This document shows positions 13,901-26,500 of a DNA stretch of 64,000 nt, in pieces. The notes beneath the pieces were generated by a model. It saw only the letters and a program-made list of their open reading frames with translations. It had not been told where the DNA came from and did no database searches. This DNA comes from Tomocerus qinae. Taxonomy: Eukaryota > Arthropoda > Collembola > Entomobryomorpha > Tomoceridae. The first letter of the stretch is position 1, and each line of letters begins with the position of its first letter. The stretch spans positions 33,007,930 to 33,071,929 of the forward strand of contig CM034549.1 in the NCBI GenBank assembly GCA_020055645.1. The letters are read 5' to 3'. The position numbers and the translations under genes were made by a program.

Positions 13901-15362
13901 TACTGACGATTATGTTGTTCAAAGCTAATTGATTGAAAAGTAAGTAAATATATACATAGCCACTAAATATACACGATTATCTCAAACACTCTTATCCGTT
14001 ATTCAATCCATTTACCTTCGCATTGTCAACTGACAATACCTAAACACTTGCTATTGAAATGCAAACCAATTTTATACAACCAGAGACCTACTATTCAGTA
14101 CCTATATGAACTGTGGGAAGTAAACAAATTCTTATGCAATATTATAGTCATAGCCTGTACGAATGATGGGTATAAGCTTGTGTAATTCTGCATTGTATTG
14201 ATTTGAGATTTAGTAAAGCCAACTTATTAATCTCATCTAATATAGGTAAATCTAATCATTCATTCGACAGACATTGTAAATCACTTTCCAGTTAAATAGA
14301 TATCTTCCATATGTTATTATTAAATTGTTATGTCTGTCTCTTTTGATTATTTATTGGGATACAAAAGTCCATATCTCTGAGAGCATAGTACAACATAATA
14401 TCCATAAGCATGAACACGATGCTAATTACTGGACTCAAGTGGCTGAAATGGACTCTGTCGATGCATATAACGTAGACTCATTGATCCTTTCAATAAAATT
14501 GGTGAAGAACCTGTCCACCATGACGAATAGGCTTTGGAATGGATAATGGAGAAGGATGAATTGAGATTATCTTTAATTATGAACTTTAACAGTGCCCAAC
14601 ACCTGTACAGAATTAAATCATCTACGGAGGTATGTACTAATTACTGTGATGCAACGTGATTAGTGCATGAAATCATATTTGTCATACTATAATATGGGTC
14701 AGAAATTTACGTGTTTAAATTCCATGCTATATGTTACACTGACAATGAAGCTCTGCGGATTTTAAAATGCGTATGAATTCCTCAATACTTTGATAAACAA
14801 AAATAGTATGTAGCTTGGTATACGGGATCGGACAGGTGACAATTATGTATGACACACCATTACGATGACTTTATTAAAAACCAATAAAATTTTAGAATAA
14901 ACACTACAGGGCAGGTGTTACAGCAATAAAAGATAGTTAGGTACGGCTGAATATAAAATTGCACTCTCTGCTGTCTAAGCTATATTATAAATATGCTGTA
15001 GATATACTTATGTCTCGGTGCCAATCAATCATAAGCATTTGGCACACACACGAACTTTTGCTCACTTGTGACGACTTGGTTTACGGATTCCTAGAAAACT
15101 TGTTGAATCTTTGTGCAGAATGTAATAAAACCATACACTTAAGCTTTGTTTATCTATTCTATCTGCTTCCTGAAATCTTTCTACGTAAAAATCAGTCGCC
15201 TGTCCCCCAGCTTACCCTTTCTTCCATTACTTAAAATCCTCCACTTCACCCTGATTACCAAAATGCATTATTCTTTCCCCAAGATTAATTCAGCTATTCA
15301 GGTTTACTTAAGAAATTAATTTTTCAGAAATGCTAAAATGATGATTGAATTTTTCTACTTAC

Positions 15363-15515
15363 CAGTTGCTGCTGAATGATAGAATCGCTAATGTTGAGAT
15401 TTAAATCCATTGAACCGGGACCAGGCAAGCCGGCAGCTGAAGCAAGTCCTAATTTTCCGGAATTGGCTGCCACCCACGCTTCCGCAAAAGTTTCCATCGC
15501 ACTTTGAAAATCCAT
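15363..15515 (-). CDS. First coding exon (start codon) of an unrecognised nuclear-type protein
   Basis: The minus-strand ATG at 15513-15515 sits in a strong context (AAAATGG) and is the first ATG after an in-frame TAA about 35 bases upstream. It starts a 51-codon exon that ends exactly at a CTG|GTAAGT donor in phase 0. The peptide begins MDFQSAMETFAEAWVAANSG, continues with a Gly/Ala/Pro linker, and ends in a helix-like DLNLNISDSIIQQQL. Joined to the exon at 6002-6290 it gives ~147 residues with no known domain, so this is a 5'-partial view of a larger gene. The short amphipathic start followed by disordered Ser/Ala/His-rich sequence suggests a regulatory protein. That is inference only and I cannot name the family. 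The 5' UTR may begin at an acceptor near 15567 (TTATCAG, minus strand), so an upstream non-coding exon is possible. Confidence 0.7.
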
Positions 15516-18500
15516 TTTTACGCTTTCGCTTTTAAATATCACGGAGTTTTATTGACCGTGTAATGACTGATAAAATCAGTTTTCTAATTGAAACTGTTTT
15601 TGATTGAATTAGTGTCTCTCTTCACTGTTGAAGAAGCAAGAGGAAAAGGTTCTTTGGTTGTTTGTGCACGTATCTTGACTGTTTCATTGTCTATACTCTA
15701 TTATTGGTCTTAATTCTGACTCTTGAAATTGTACAAAAAATTGTCTATCGAAAACTGTCAATTATTTGAACTAGTCTAAGACTGATTAAAATCGGGAATA
15801 TTATTTTGTGTTTCTTACAATACTGTAATGTAATGATGACACACTTATAAGGTAAGCTGAAAGCACCGTTGAGTGTTTACAATTATATATACAGTGTTTA
15901 TTATAGTTAGCTTTCTATTGTTGTTGTGATTATATGAAACAATTTAGTAAGTAGTGATTAGTAAGGACGAATGAGCAGGTGTTTTTGTTTACGTAATACA
16001 ATATTTGTGTATGAAAATGGTGTGTTTGTTATAGCTATTTGTGAGAGGGAGGAGACGAGTGAATTGAGTGAGAAGTGCCTGAAAGGCAAGTTAGACGTGA
16101 ACTGAAGAGTGTAAGTTTGTCGCAAAGGGATTTAAAACTACCTAACTAAAATAAAGTACAAGTAAAGTCAGTCAGCTCAGTCAAAGCAACCTGAGTGAGT
16201 GAGACTGGTAGAGAGAGAGAACTAAGTATAATATAGTTACTTACTCTGTACTCCTAGGAGTGTGATACAATGAGTTTGACTTTAGCTTGGTTTCCTTGAT
16301 CTCAAGTCAGTCAGAGTCACACCACTACTACTACTGTACACATACAATGTACATATGAATATAATGTACTACCTTTAACTTTGCAGGTCTTCAATTTCAG
16401 TATCTTCTTGACTATTACTTCATTGTCTTAGTGTAGTTGGCTATATTATAAGATATTAGCACTGTCACGAGTTGTGCAACGCAATGAAATGAAATAGTAA
16501 GTGTAAAGTATGTATTTGGGTAGAGCACAGCTTAGCTCTTTTATTTTATGTATCTAAAGTATCTATCTGTATCATTACAAGTATTGCGTCGTATATTCGA
16601 AAGTATTCTTCGACTAGCCGAGTCTCACTTTGGTTTAGTTATGGTCTCTTCTTTTCTGAGCTCTAACTTTAGTAGGGAAGCGATCAAATGTGTCTTGGTT
16701 CTCCTTGGCTTTGAGTTACGCTTCTTTGGCTAGGACTTTTATAAGAGCTTAGCCATCCCAGCTCAGCTTAGATAGAGAATAGACAGACAGCAGTGCGGAC
16801 TTAATCCGCTAAACCGGAGACGTGCAAGTAGATAATCCGATCGAGCGGTAGCAAGCAATGTACCCAACCTTGGCTTCCCTACCAGTCTCACTAAGTCTAA
16901 CAAACAGTGCACACAGCCCAGCTAAATACAATTTCTCAAACTTTCCTCAGCGAAACAAAAGTAAGTAATATCCTACGTATAGATAGTTACGTGGCTGCTA
17001 ACTTTAATGTAAAATTGTTACTTGGCGGTTGTTGCTTTTCTTCCTTTTATCTTCCTGTTGTTGTTTGTTCCTTTGCCTTTCTCACTTCGTTTTGTTTGGT
17101 TTATCTCTGCCCGTAGGAATGTATTTATTTCCTTTATTTCCGCACTACAGCCTAATACTTTTTGCTAAGACGAAGAAAATCTTCTCTAATCTGATATTCT
17201 GTTCTGCTGTGCCACTAAAAAAGCTTTCCTCCAACTACTATTTATTCCACTGTATTCTCTCTCCCAAGATTAATTTTATGCTCTTTCTTTCTTACTCTGC
17301 GTTTTCTTTATCGATTAATTGAGTCTTATCAAAAATTCCAAAACTTACAGGTGCATGATTAATCTTAAATCTAGTACAACTATATTTAACAAACTCTCGT
17401 CTACACTCAATTCCTTCCAATTTTAATAATTGACAATTGAACAATATCAGATAATAAATAGACTAGTTAGTGTATTACATAGCTTTGATAGCTTAACCTA
17501 TTTATTATTAACGTAATTAAAAGCCAATTTAGTGACAATACGTTGTAAAGAGATAATTGAGGTGAGTATAGGATGAGTGTGGGTAGAGGAAAGTGAGACG
17601 GGGATGAAGTTTGGTGAAGCTGTAGTCTAGTCTGGCTGTTGAGTCCGGAGAGACGAATTAAGGAATGAGAAGAGGGAGGGTAAGCAAGAGAAAGTTAAGT
17701 ATGAAATGAAGTGGATGAGGTATGAGATTCTGTTGTGTCCTCCTGCTTAGATATTGTTAGTCTGCTCTCTATACACGTTTACCCTCCATCCACATCTACA
17801 GTATCGTCTAATAATTTCTATACAGATAGATAGCTGTTTAAGGAGGAGAGTCAGTGGCAGATCAGTATACACTCACTATATTCTTACTCTATTCTTTACT
17901 TGCTCTGGGCTTACTCCTCTGCTTTCCCTTCTTTCCTCCAGCTCCCAACAGCAGAGCTATCCTTGAGGAAGCTCTGCTTTAGCTGGGCTCTACAGATGCG
18001 AGTCTAGTATACAGCAGAACGTGCATCATCCTACTCTCTGCACGGGGAATAGTGACCGTTCGTGTAGAATCCCGTCGCATGTGGAAATTCGGGTAGGTTG
18101 TTCCCGTTTCCCAGTTTGTATGATTCCCGCTAATCCGTTCTCCACTTATTCTTGACGGTGGGTAGGCTATGTCAGCCTCTTTGGCTTGTTCGCATGTCTC
18201 AACTAACTCTGGTGCGAATACGAACTCTACCCCTATCTACTTACTTAGCTGCTTCCTTTTTCCTTCGACAACCCAAACTCAGCTCAACTTTACTTCTCAA
18301 CCCAACCTGCTCTCCTACTTTTTACTTTCTTAGGCAACCTAGCCAGTTTCTCAGCATCTCATACCTACCTCCACAAAACCCATCTCGTTAGTTGATACCT
18401 TTTCTATTAAGTACTCTGCATTTTACACATAAAGCATTTACAGATTATACGTTATTCATTCGATTAAGAAAAGTGTTGCTGTACCTGCTGTAATTACTAA

Positions 18501-20246
18501 ATTAAACACCTCGCATTTATTTATTGTTGCTCAACATCCATTTAAGTATTGCCCAAACTTATCCTTGGAGTACTGTTTTGTGCTGGCCTAGGGTCGTTTC
18601 TTTGTTGAATCAAAATTAGTGATGGTGTTCACCTAACAGATTAGGGTTTTTATGGGATTTATCCATTAAATTAGTGCTTCTTTAGTATTTATCTAATTAG
18701 TGTTTCTATGTATTAGTAATCTATTTCTATTTATTTTAAGCACTTTCTAACCCCTTTATATGAATTTCTGTCCGTCCGAAAATTATTTTTCACAAGTTAA
18801 CTTTCGAAAGGAAAGAGATAATGTGTTCAAATTTGAAACCTTCTGTACGTAACCTATACGTCAAAAGTAATTTCGAGTTTGAGCAAAATCGGTCACACCC
18901 CCTGACAGGGGGAGGGGTTCGAGAACTAAATGTAGTCATAACTTTAGTTCTTTTCAACGTAGAATGTCGTGAGATAGCTCATTCGAAAGCTCATTAGTCA
19001 GGGTATTTTAATCTATAACATTTAGCTAGAACGTCTATGTTAGGATTACCGCTAATTAATTCTTACAGTAATATTTCATTGTCATTATGACAAAGAAAGT
19101 CGCTTGATTTAACGATTTGAATTTCCTAACCTTAACTACGCTTACAATTTACAAGGTTAATTAATTTTTCAGTGATACTGTTTAGCTGTGTAGGTAAATA
19201 AAAATGATTGATGTAAATTATTTATCGGAGATAGCCAATATAATGAAGAAACAAAAGATATGAATAACGAACGATTGAAAACACGAAGTCATTTTATAGG
19301 TAAAATTAAAAGAATCAGATGCCTCATTCATGATATTATATGGTTGCAATTGTGGAGCAGGCAGGGGTATGTATAGAGAGGGAGCACGTTATGAAAGTGT
19401 GTAAGGGAAATGAAGCCAAAGCTGTAGCGTGGGAAATGGCATTGTGTTGGTAAATGGTAAATTATTATAAAAGTAGGTAAAGTAAGTAAAAGGAAGTGGT
19501 CGGAAAAATGATAGTTAATTTGAAAGTTTTCGAGGGACTAAAAGTATTACAAAGAAGAGAGGGGGGATTTATGATGAACGTGCTTGTATCAAACATATCT
19601 GGTATTAAAATGGGCAAGACGCTCTTGTCTTGATGAAAATGTCGGAAAAATACATTTTAATCTCTGAGGTGGTTCAAGGGCGATTAAAATCACAGAGGTT
19701 TTCTCCTTCTCTCCCTTTCCTCTCTCAGCTCATATATTTATTTCTAAAGCTGCACTTACACTTGTCTCAACCGGGATTTACCTCCCCGCCAACGCTTTCT
19801 CTAACTTAATTACTCTTTACTTAAAATATCTCTGCCTACTTGACGATTCTTATTCTTATCATACTCTCTTTCTCATCTGTCTTTTCCAAATCATTATCTG
19901 GAACCTGAACTAGATATTATGATGTGCATAGTATAATAAATACTTCCCGTCGACTCTCATCAGATATTTTACCACAAGTTATTTGAAAGAAGTGGAATGA
20001 ATTTATAATCTTTAATATAATATATCATTTCATTATACATTGTATTATTCGGATAATTCTGTGCGGGATGATTTATTAAAGGGACCTACCTAGTTAGTCT
20101 ATTCTATAGTAAGAACGGATGAAAATAATTCGCCCACATAGTTTCTGGATCTGGATGTTACAGCCTATAGCTACAGCTTGTAATTTAAACTTTAAACCCA
20201 CCCGGACTGTCTTAAAACTCACAAGTTTTAAAACACAAATGTCAAT
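15516..20246. other. Upstream region of minus-strand gene, no coding exon seen
   Basis: This 4.7 kb should contain 5' UTR, upstream introns or promoter of the minus-strand gene starting at 15515. Segments near 16740-16880 and 18000-18240 are less AT-rich than their surroundings and include small GC-rich palindromes (for example GCGGACTTAATCCGC near 16795). They are the best places to look for untranslated exons or a promoter. A segment around 18745-19020 with a CCCCCTGACAGGGGG hairpin resembles a dispersed repeat. The open frames here are Ser/Leu/Tyr-rich translations of AT-rich DNA and are not supported as genes. Confidence 0.4.
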
Positions 20247-20512
20247 GTCACTGACAAGGACGTATTTAGGGATGGGCTTTACGGGCTGAAGCCCCCCCCC
20301 CCCGAAATCCAAGAAAAAGGGAATTTTTTGCTCAAAATAGCAAAAAATTTCGCGCTCCGCGCGATTATTTGCCATTTTAGGCCATTTTTGACTCATTTCC
20401 TTCAAAAAATGCCATAAATTTTCGCGCTATGCGCGAATATATATACTTAAAATATCTATTGGAAATCTAGCCCCCTCCGAAACTCAGTTCTGCATACGTG
20501 CTTGGTCACTGA
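20247..20512 (+). mobile_element. hAT-type MITE, copy B, with 8-bp target duplication
   Basis: The element proper is 20255-20504 (250 bp). It begins CAAGGACGTATTTAG and ends CATACGTGCTTG, giving imperfect terminal inverted repeats (CAAGGACGTAT and CAAGCACGTAT). It is flanked by identical 8-bp copies of GTCACTGA (20247-20254 and 20505-20512). Eight-bp duplications with CA-starting ends are the hallmark of hAT elements (P-type elements also give 8 bp). Inside are a 12-14 base C run, a CGCGCTCCGCGCG palindrome and a CCCCCTCCGAAA motif near the right end, all shared with the copy at 29.7 kb. There is no coding capacity, so it needs transposase from elsewhere. Confidence 0.88.
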
Positions 20513-20686
20513 CACTATAAACAATCATTTACATATACCTAGTATAAACGCGATATTGACACATGCGCATTGAACTTTGGATGTATACGGTATACGTAGG
20601 TCAACGTTGTAATACAAAATGTCATGTTAACTTAAGCCATTAATTTTATAATTTAATACCAGTCAGTATGAAATTAATTTTCGTAT

Positions 20687-22074
20687 TTATAGTCCGAATT
20701 ATCCCATGGAGATAATTTTCAAATCGAAACGGAAAAATCTCTGGCTTCTCATTGGTCGATGCATTTTTGAAATTGACCAATCAGAGCACAGCATTTCATT
20801 TCAAATTTTATATGATTTTCATAAAGCATTCCCAGGGGAAATATTTATTGAAATACTGAACTTTGTATTACAGAATTGTGACTTGTGTATAAAGACATTG
20901 CAGACTAACTATTTTTAGCATATATGGATATGGATACCATCACCACCAACCATCACCACCAACACCACTAACCTCATGTAATTAAAACACGCTAATGGAT
21001 TAACTTTAAACTGTGAGAACGTTATAATAGAGTAGACTTTAGCTAAATTATTGTTACAACCAAGGAGCATGGACGTTGTCATAGTATAGTAGCGCTTTAT
21101 CAGGAGAGCCGAGTGGGGAATTTTACCATAAGCGAATTTGAAGATTTATAAGGGACGTTTTTTGGAAAACGTCCCTTACCCCTGTCTTTATCAATCTGCT
21201 ATAAACATTCATGTCCCACTTGCTATCCTCTAATAATTTAATACGTTTCCAACAGCATAGCAACCAGATATTTACACAAAATTAGGGACAACATGTCCCT
21301 TATAGATCTTCAAAATCCCTTACGGGCAATTCTCTACTTGGCTCTCCTTATTAACCGTCCAAGCTCCTTGGTTACAACTTTGACGTATAATACATCAGTA
21401 GACTGGACTAGCTTAATTATTATATATCTATATCATTTGGACATTATAACATTACAAAATGATTACCTATTTGATAAACACGTATACATATTACAAATAC
21501 AAATTAAAAATCTATTATTGGGCTATTTACACAACTATACATAACACCAACTGTCACACATCCACCGACATTACTTTTGATATCTTGTAATTGTATTGTT
21601 TCAGAGTGAGTAATACACTATGCAGAACTGAAAACCAAGTGTCAACCATTGCTCCTTTCAGCAAAGCTATAGTCTAGTCTACTTATGGTGTTTTTATTAA
21701 AATTCGAAATTTAGTTGTATCATTTCATCGGATTGAGTACGCAATGCAATAGTATTGAAGCTTATAGGATGCGGACGATGTTATGCTAAAGTGTAAGTCT
21801 GCATTTTTTTCAATTTACGATGTTGGTAATGGTAATCATACATGCTAAAAAAAGTTAGTCCGCATTTGTTTATATCACAAGTCACAATTCTGTAATGCAA
21901 AGTTCAGTATTTCAATAAATATTTCCCCTGGGAATGCTTAATGAAAATCATATAAAATTTGAAATGAAATGCTGTGCTCTGATTGGTCAATTTCAAAAAT
22001 GCATCGACCAATGAGAAGCCAGAGATTTTTCCGTTTCGATTTGAAAATTATCTCCATGAGACAATTCGGACTGT
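20687..22074. mobile_element. Foldback element with long nested inverted repeats
   Basis: The left arm, about 20687-20920, is the near-perfect reverse complement of about 21842-22074. Shared landmarks are AGTCCGAATT, a CATTGGTCGATGC...TTGACCAATC segment and TTTCCCCTGGGAATGC. Inside it is a second inverted pair: about 21053-21155 against 21290-21378, sharing AACCAAGGAGC, GGAGAGCC and TATAAGGGAC. The spacer has a perfect 13-bp hairpin at 21149-21178. This layered structure is typical of foldback transposons or long-TIR non-autonomous DNA elements. The open frames in the arms (for example 20706-20918 and 21993-22175) are mirror images of one another and not genes. Target duplications were not found, so the outer ends are approximate. 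Confidence 0.8.
21149..21178. repeat. Perfect 13-bp hairpin in the foldback core
   Basis: TAAGGGACGTTTT, a TTGG loop, then the exact reverse complement of the first arm. It lies at the inner end of the left inner arm of the foldback element. It may be a relic of the element's centre or a nested tiny inverted repeat. Confidence 0.85.
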
Positions 22075-22669
22075 AAGTTTAGTAAGACATAAAATAATTC
22101 ATAATTTTTAAGCAATCGGATAACATCTGTAAAGTAATTTATAAGTAATATAACAAAAGGTTTTTTACATTTCATATAAACTAAGGCAGTTCCAATTTTC
22201 AGTAATTTCGTTGAAAGTTATACTAGCGAATCAGATATATGGTATCGGTATCTATGTATTGTTACAAATGCATTAGGATGCTTTAGTTGTCTTTTGCCCT
22301 CAACTTAACCTCAAGCGGGATCCAATAATCCAGCCAACTATAAACTACACAATTAAATTGAACAAAAGTTACAAATACATCTACAAATGTGTGAAGCTCC
22401 AACGCTCCTATACAAGAATCGTCAGGGTTGCGGTGTCCGGATAGGAAGGTGAGGGCAAAAGTGGTTTCGTCCTGAACAGTAATAGTTTTCTTCCTAACAA
22501 AACATAACCCTGATCTTTATATTATAACGACGATCTTAGATAAATCATAAATTTACCTTTCTATCTATCTATTATGTATAATATGCATGTGTGGTAGTGT
22601 TATCCAAAATGCGCAAACCCTTATGCAATGCATATTACATTAAACAATGACCTTGGGTTAATACTATCA

Positions 22670-22750
22670 AATTATTATTTCGAAATTAAACCAAGAAATG
22701 TTGGCTCGTAAATCTTTTGAAATTCAATATTAGTACTGGTGGCCTAGTTT
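22670..22750 (+). repeat. Diverged dispersed repeat, copy 1 (tRNA-like end)
   Basis: This matches 23511-23592 along most of its length. Both have GAAATT, then ATGTTG, then GTAAATCT, then GAAATTCAATA and finally CTGGTGGCCTAG. The TGGTGGCCTAG end resembles the A-box region of tRNA-derived SINEs. No B box is evident, so a SINE origin is only a suggestion. Confidence 0.45.
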
Positions 22751-23510
22751 CATATAACCAAAATCTCAAAAATATTCAGGAATAGTGAAACTCCTGATAG
22801 TCTCTTTTCTTCTTCACAGGATTCTTTATTGACTTGAAGATTTACTTACCCAACCAAATACTTACCAGACGCTTTAAAATTCCTATACTTCATTCCCCAC
22901 TAATACTTTTAATACACATCACACAAACCTTACTCATTCTTCTCTCGCTTTTAGGGTTTGAACAATAATAACCAACATGCATATAGAATATAATATTTAT
23001 GTGTTGTAAAAATTATTATCGTGGAAACTAACAATAATATAAGCAATAATGTACATAATATACATATGCTATATTTACCAATATATTTACATAATACATA
23101 TTACATAATATATATATGCTATAATATGAAACATGACAGTAGTGCACGATTAACGGTAATACTATAAACGGTATTATAAGGGCCCTATGAATGACATAGG
23201 AGCCCTGCGACAAAGCTTTTCTGCCCCTTTTTACACAGCCTATTGTGCTGTGCCTTGCTTATACTACCTACACAATAGAACTTCTTCCTCTACTGAAGTG
23301 TAGTGCACATATATTACATATAGCAGGCGGCAGGTAACATTTAATCCATATAACCTACTCTTTTACCTATTATCTATTAACTATTATCTTTTAACTACTT
23401 TAATCGTAGACTTGACAAAGCAATAAAACATACCTAAATATAACCAAGTATGTCTGGTAGGGCGCTGTCGTAAAAGCAAAATACATATTGCAAAAATATG
23501 TGTTAGTATT

Positions 23511-23592
23511 ATCATGTTTTGAAATTCAATCAAAATGTTGACATGTAAATCTGTCGAAATTCAATAGCAGCTCTAGCTCTGGTGGCCTAGAG
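23511..23592 (+). repeat. Diverged dispersed repeat, copy 2 (tRNA-like end)
   Basis: Partner of the copy at 22670-22750, about 840 bp downstream in the same orientation, with a short insertion (AGCTCTAGCT region) before the shared CTGGTGGCCTAG. The continuation AGTTAGATA is close to a tRNA D-arm (A-box) sequence. Confidence 0.45.
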
Positions 23593-26500
23593 TTAGATAC
23601 TGCCAATTATTATTTTTTTTGAATAAACGTCAAACCCCAAGACAAAAGCAATAATGATCCCAGTTATACCATTGACCATTAAGTACCCTATCATCAGTAA
23701 AAATAATTACATTTAGCACCCTTATTCTGTCTACCAGTAACCTACTGCTTACATTTTAGTTTAAAATGCTCTAAACCGATGATTTTGGTGTTGCTTCTTC
23801 GATAGCGTTAGTCATGAATACATGGAATAATTGTGCAAATGTAGATTGTATGCATAGGATAGTGGTAGGGATAGAGATGACAAAGTGCTGAGTTATTTGT
23901 GACTTTCAGCGATATTACGCAGCATGACAACGTAAGGATAGGTATGGATGGAAGTAAATAAGGGAAGGAGTTAAGTAAAATATCTGCGTAATGCCCAATA
24001 TATATAATATGGGATTTGAGACGATAGGGCAAGTCAGAGAGGTCAAAGCGAAAGAATCAAGCAGAACATCATAAAAGCACAGTGGATTTAGGCATTTTAG
24101 ACTGAAAGGGGGTTGCTTTTATATGCTTTTGCTTTGCTATAGCATTTAATGCTGAGTGAGATTGCTTTGTTGGCTTTTGGTGGCCTTCGTATTTGTGGAC
24201 AGCACTTTTGAGTGGACGTGAGTCTGTGCTCCTTGCAGTCACTGCTACATGTGTTAGTGTGGGTGTAAGTTAAAGTAGCATGTTGAGTTGAGCTGAACGA
24301 CGATGAAAGGCGAACGTCAAGTCATTTCATCCATAGGATTTGTCATCATATGAAAAATGATCCGTTGTAAGCTCTACTGAACTGATTCGGAAACTTGCGT
24401 TTTTCTATTAAATCTTTCCCTCTTCTACCTCTTTTTATTACTTACTTTACTGTGTCTCTTCACCGCAGCTTTAGACTCCACACATAACAGCGTGGTCAAA
24501 ATTACTATTACTTCAATTTTTATTGCAATTGTCCTGCCCATGAATAAGTTTACTCACAAATTGCTATGTACATTTCATACGAGTCGCTATGAAATTGACT
24601 TTCAGATGAAAAACGTTGTCAAAAGTGTAATAATAGGATATGAATTAAAATGTATGGGACTGTTGTAAGGGACGATGTCTTTATAAACAGTCTTGTTGAA
24701 CTGTATTAAATTGTAGGGCAATTTATGTACTATACGATTAATAAGAGTAAGAGTAAATAAATAAGCTATGTTAAGGTTGTTAAACAATGTATTGGGAAGG
24801 TAAGGCACTATTACACACTTAAACTGTCCTACGTTTTCAGACGGTCTTCTATAACTTAGCATACAATGTGTATGACTTTTTTCCACTAAAATATCTTACC
24901 ATACAAAATACATGTGTATGCCATACAAATCCGAATCAAATTTTTTCGTACTTGTAATATAGATGTAAAAGACGTATCCACAATATCTAAACAACTAAAT
25001 ACTCATCAATCTCTGAATATTTAAAACCTTTAGCGAAAATTTTATATCCCTTCAGCCTCTTTCGTCAATTCGAAAAGAATTTTGGTCAATTTTATAATTC
25101 TATCTTTTCAACTTGTTGACATAATAAGTCGCTACGTTATATTAATTGCAATTGATTGTTGACTAAATTTAAATGAGTGGGATTGCGATGGACTCACACA
25201 GAGAGACAATTCAAAATCAGGTTTATGATTCTTCTGAAATGCTGATTGTGAATTGGGCTGTTCCATGCTTCCTCATTGTTACAATTGGTACTGGAATGAG
25301 TTGTGTAAATAGCTATAGATTTATAAACTGTATAGTCTTATAGTATACTAGACAATTGGGTGTGTGCACACGTGTACGTGTATGTACATATGCGTGCACC
25401 AAATCAAAAGTGTGTAGTAGTGATTTAGTATAGTCCACAGCAGGCTCTCTCCGGTAGAAACTAAAAACTTATAAAACTTGGCTTAGCCGAGCAGAAGAGA
25501 AAAGAACAGCAGGAAAAGTTTGGATTCGGATGGGATTTTGGTCATCAATTCCAACCGAATGGATCAAGACAATCGTTCTTTAATTGGGACAAAGCAGAAA
25601 AGAGTCAGGACAGCCGAGCACAACTGCCCCAACTCGCCGTTTAGTCTGCAAATCTCTTCCTTTGTTCTCTCAGGCAGTAGCCATCCACCTTTTAACAATG
25701 TGAAGATTCGCTTTCACTTCATCAGCTCTTCTCAGCTCCTCCGTTCCATGGACTTCGGATTCTACATTTTACGACACTCCACCTATTGCACGTATATAGA
25801 GATGACACTTTCAAATTACATCATTTGTTTTCCTCTACTTTCGAGTTTGTAAATAATAAATAAGCATCATTTACAGAAAGAAGGCATTTTACTATATGAT
25901 TTTATACACGTTATTCAGACTAGATTATTCTACCTTGTGCTACAGACATAAACAAAACCTTTTTGAGACGAATTTGTGTTATTAACGCATTCTCTTCTAC
26001 GAGGTTAATAAATGGTCATAATGGCAATTTTTAAAGTCTTAGCCTTCGTTTTATTTAAAACCTTTCTTTCACTCTCTTTTCGGATTTGATACTTAATTAG
26101 ACCTAGTGCGATGTTGTAATGTATTTGTTCCCAAGCCAGTAGAACTAGGAGAAGTAGCTAAATAGTATCTAATAAAATTGTACATGACAGAATATACATG
26201 GAGAACATCTCTGTTGCTTGTTCGGAGGAAGGAGATAGATTGAGGCTAAGTATATATTCCCCATTAATTAGCATTGAGCTTATTCCTGCTAAGTAACTCA
26301 TGAAACTAAAGCGAGGAAGTCTTCTGATTTGGAGTCTCTATGGTAGTAGTCCATTACTGCACTCCGCTTTCTTTATTACTTTACTTATGATTAATTTGCA
26401 AAGAGCAGGCAGGGTCTCTACTACCAAGCAGGAGTAGCACTGTCTACTAGGGGAGGACGGATGTTACTGTTTATGTATGTATGTAAGTGAAATAGGTATA

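Larger units (their letters stand above)
6291..15362 (-). other. 9.07 kb intron between the two minus-strand exons
   Basis: The boundaries are the donor CTG|GTAAGT at 15363/15362 and the acceptor TTTAG|GGG at 6291/6290, both on the minus strand. Inside are a MITE (9364-9586), a stable imperfect hairpin (10913-10987) and a 48-codon open frame (6927-7073). The rest is AT-rich DNA without supported genes. Long first introns of this kind are common in developmental regulators and often hold enhancers, but no binding-site cluster is obvious by eye. Confidence 0.6.

Noticed and set aside
20706..22175. Open frames at 20706-20918 (plus) and 21993-22175 (minus) as genes
   Set aside because: They are mirror images in the two arms of the foldback element.
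25520..25852. 110-codon open frame after a TATA-like sequence
   Set aside because: No upstream splice support or protein-like pattern; probably a chance frame in less AT-rich DNA.
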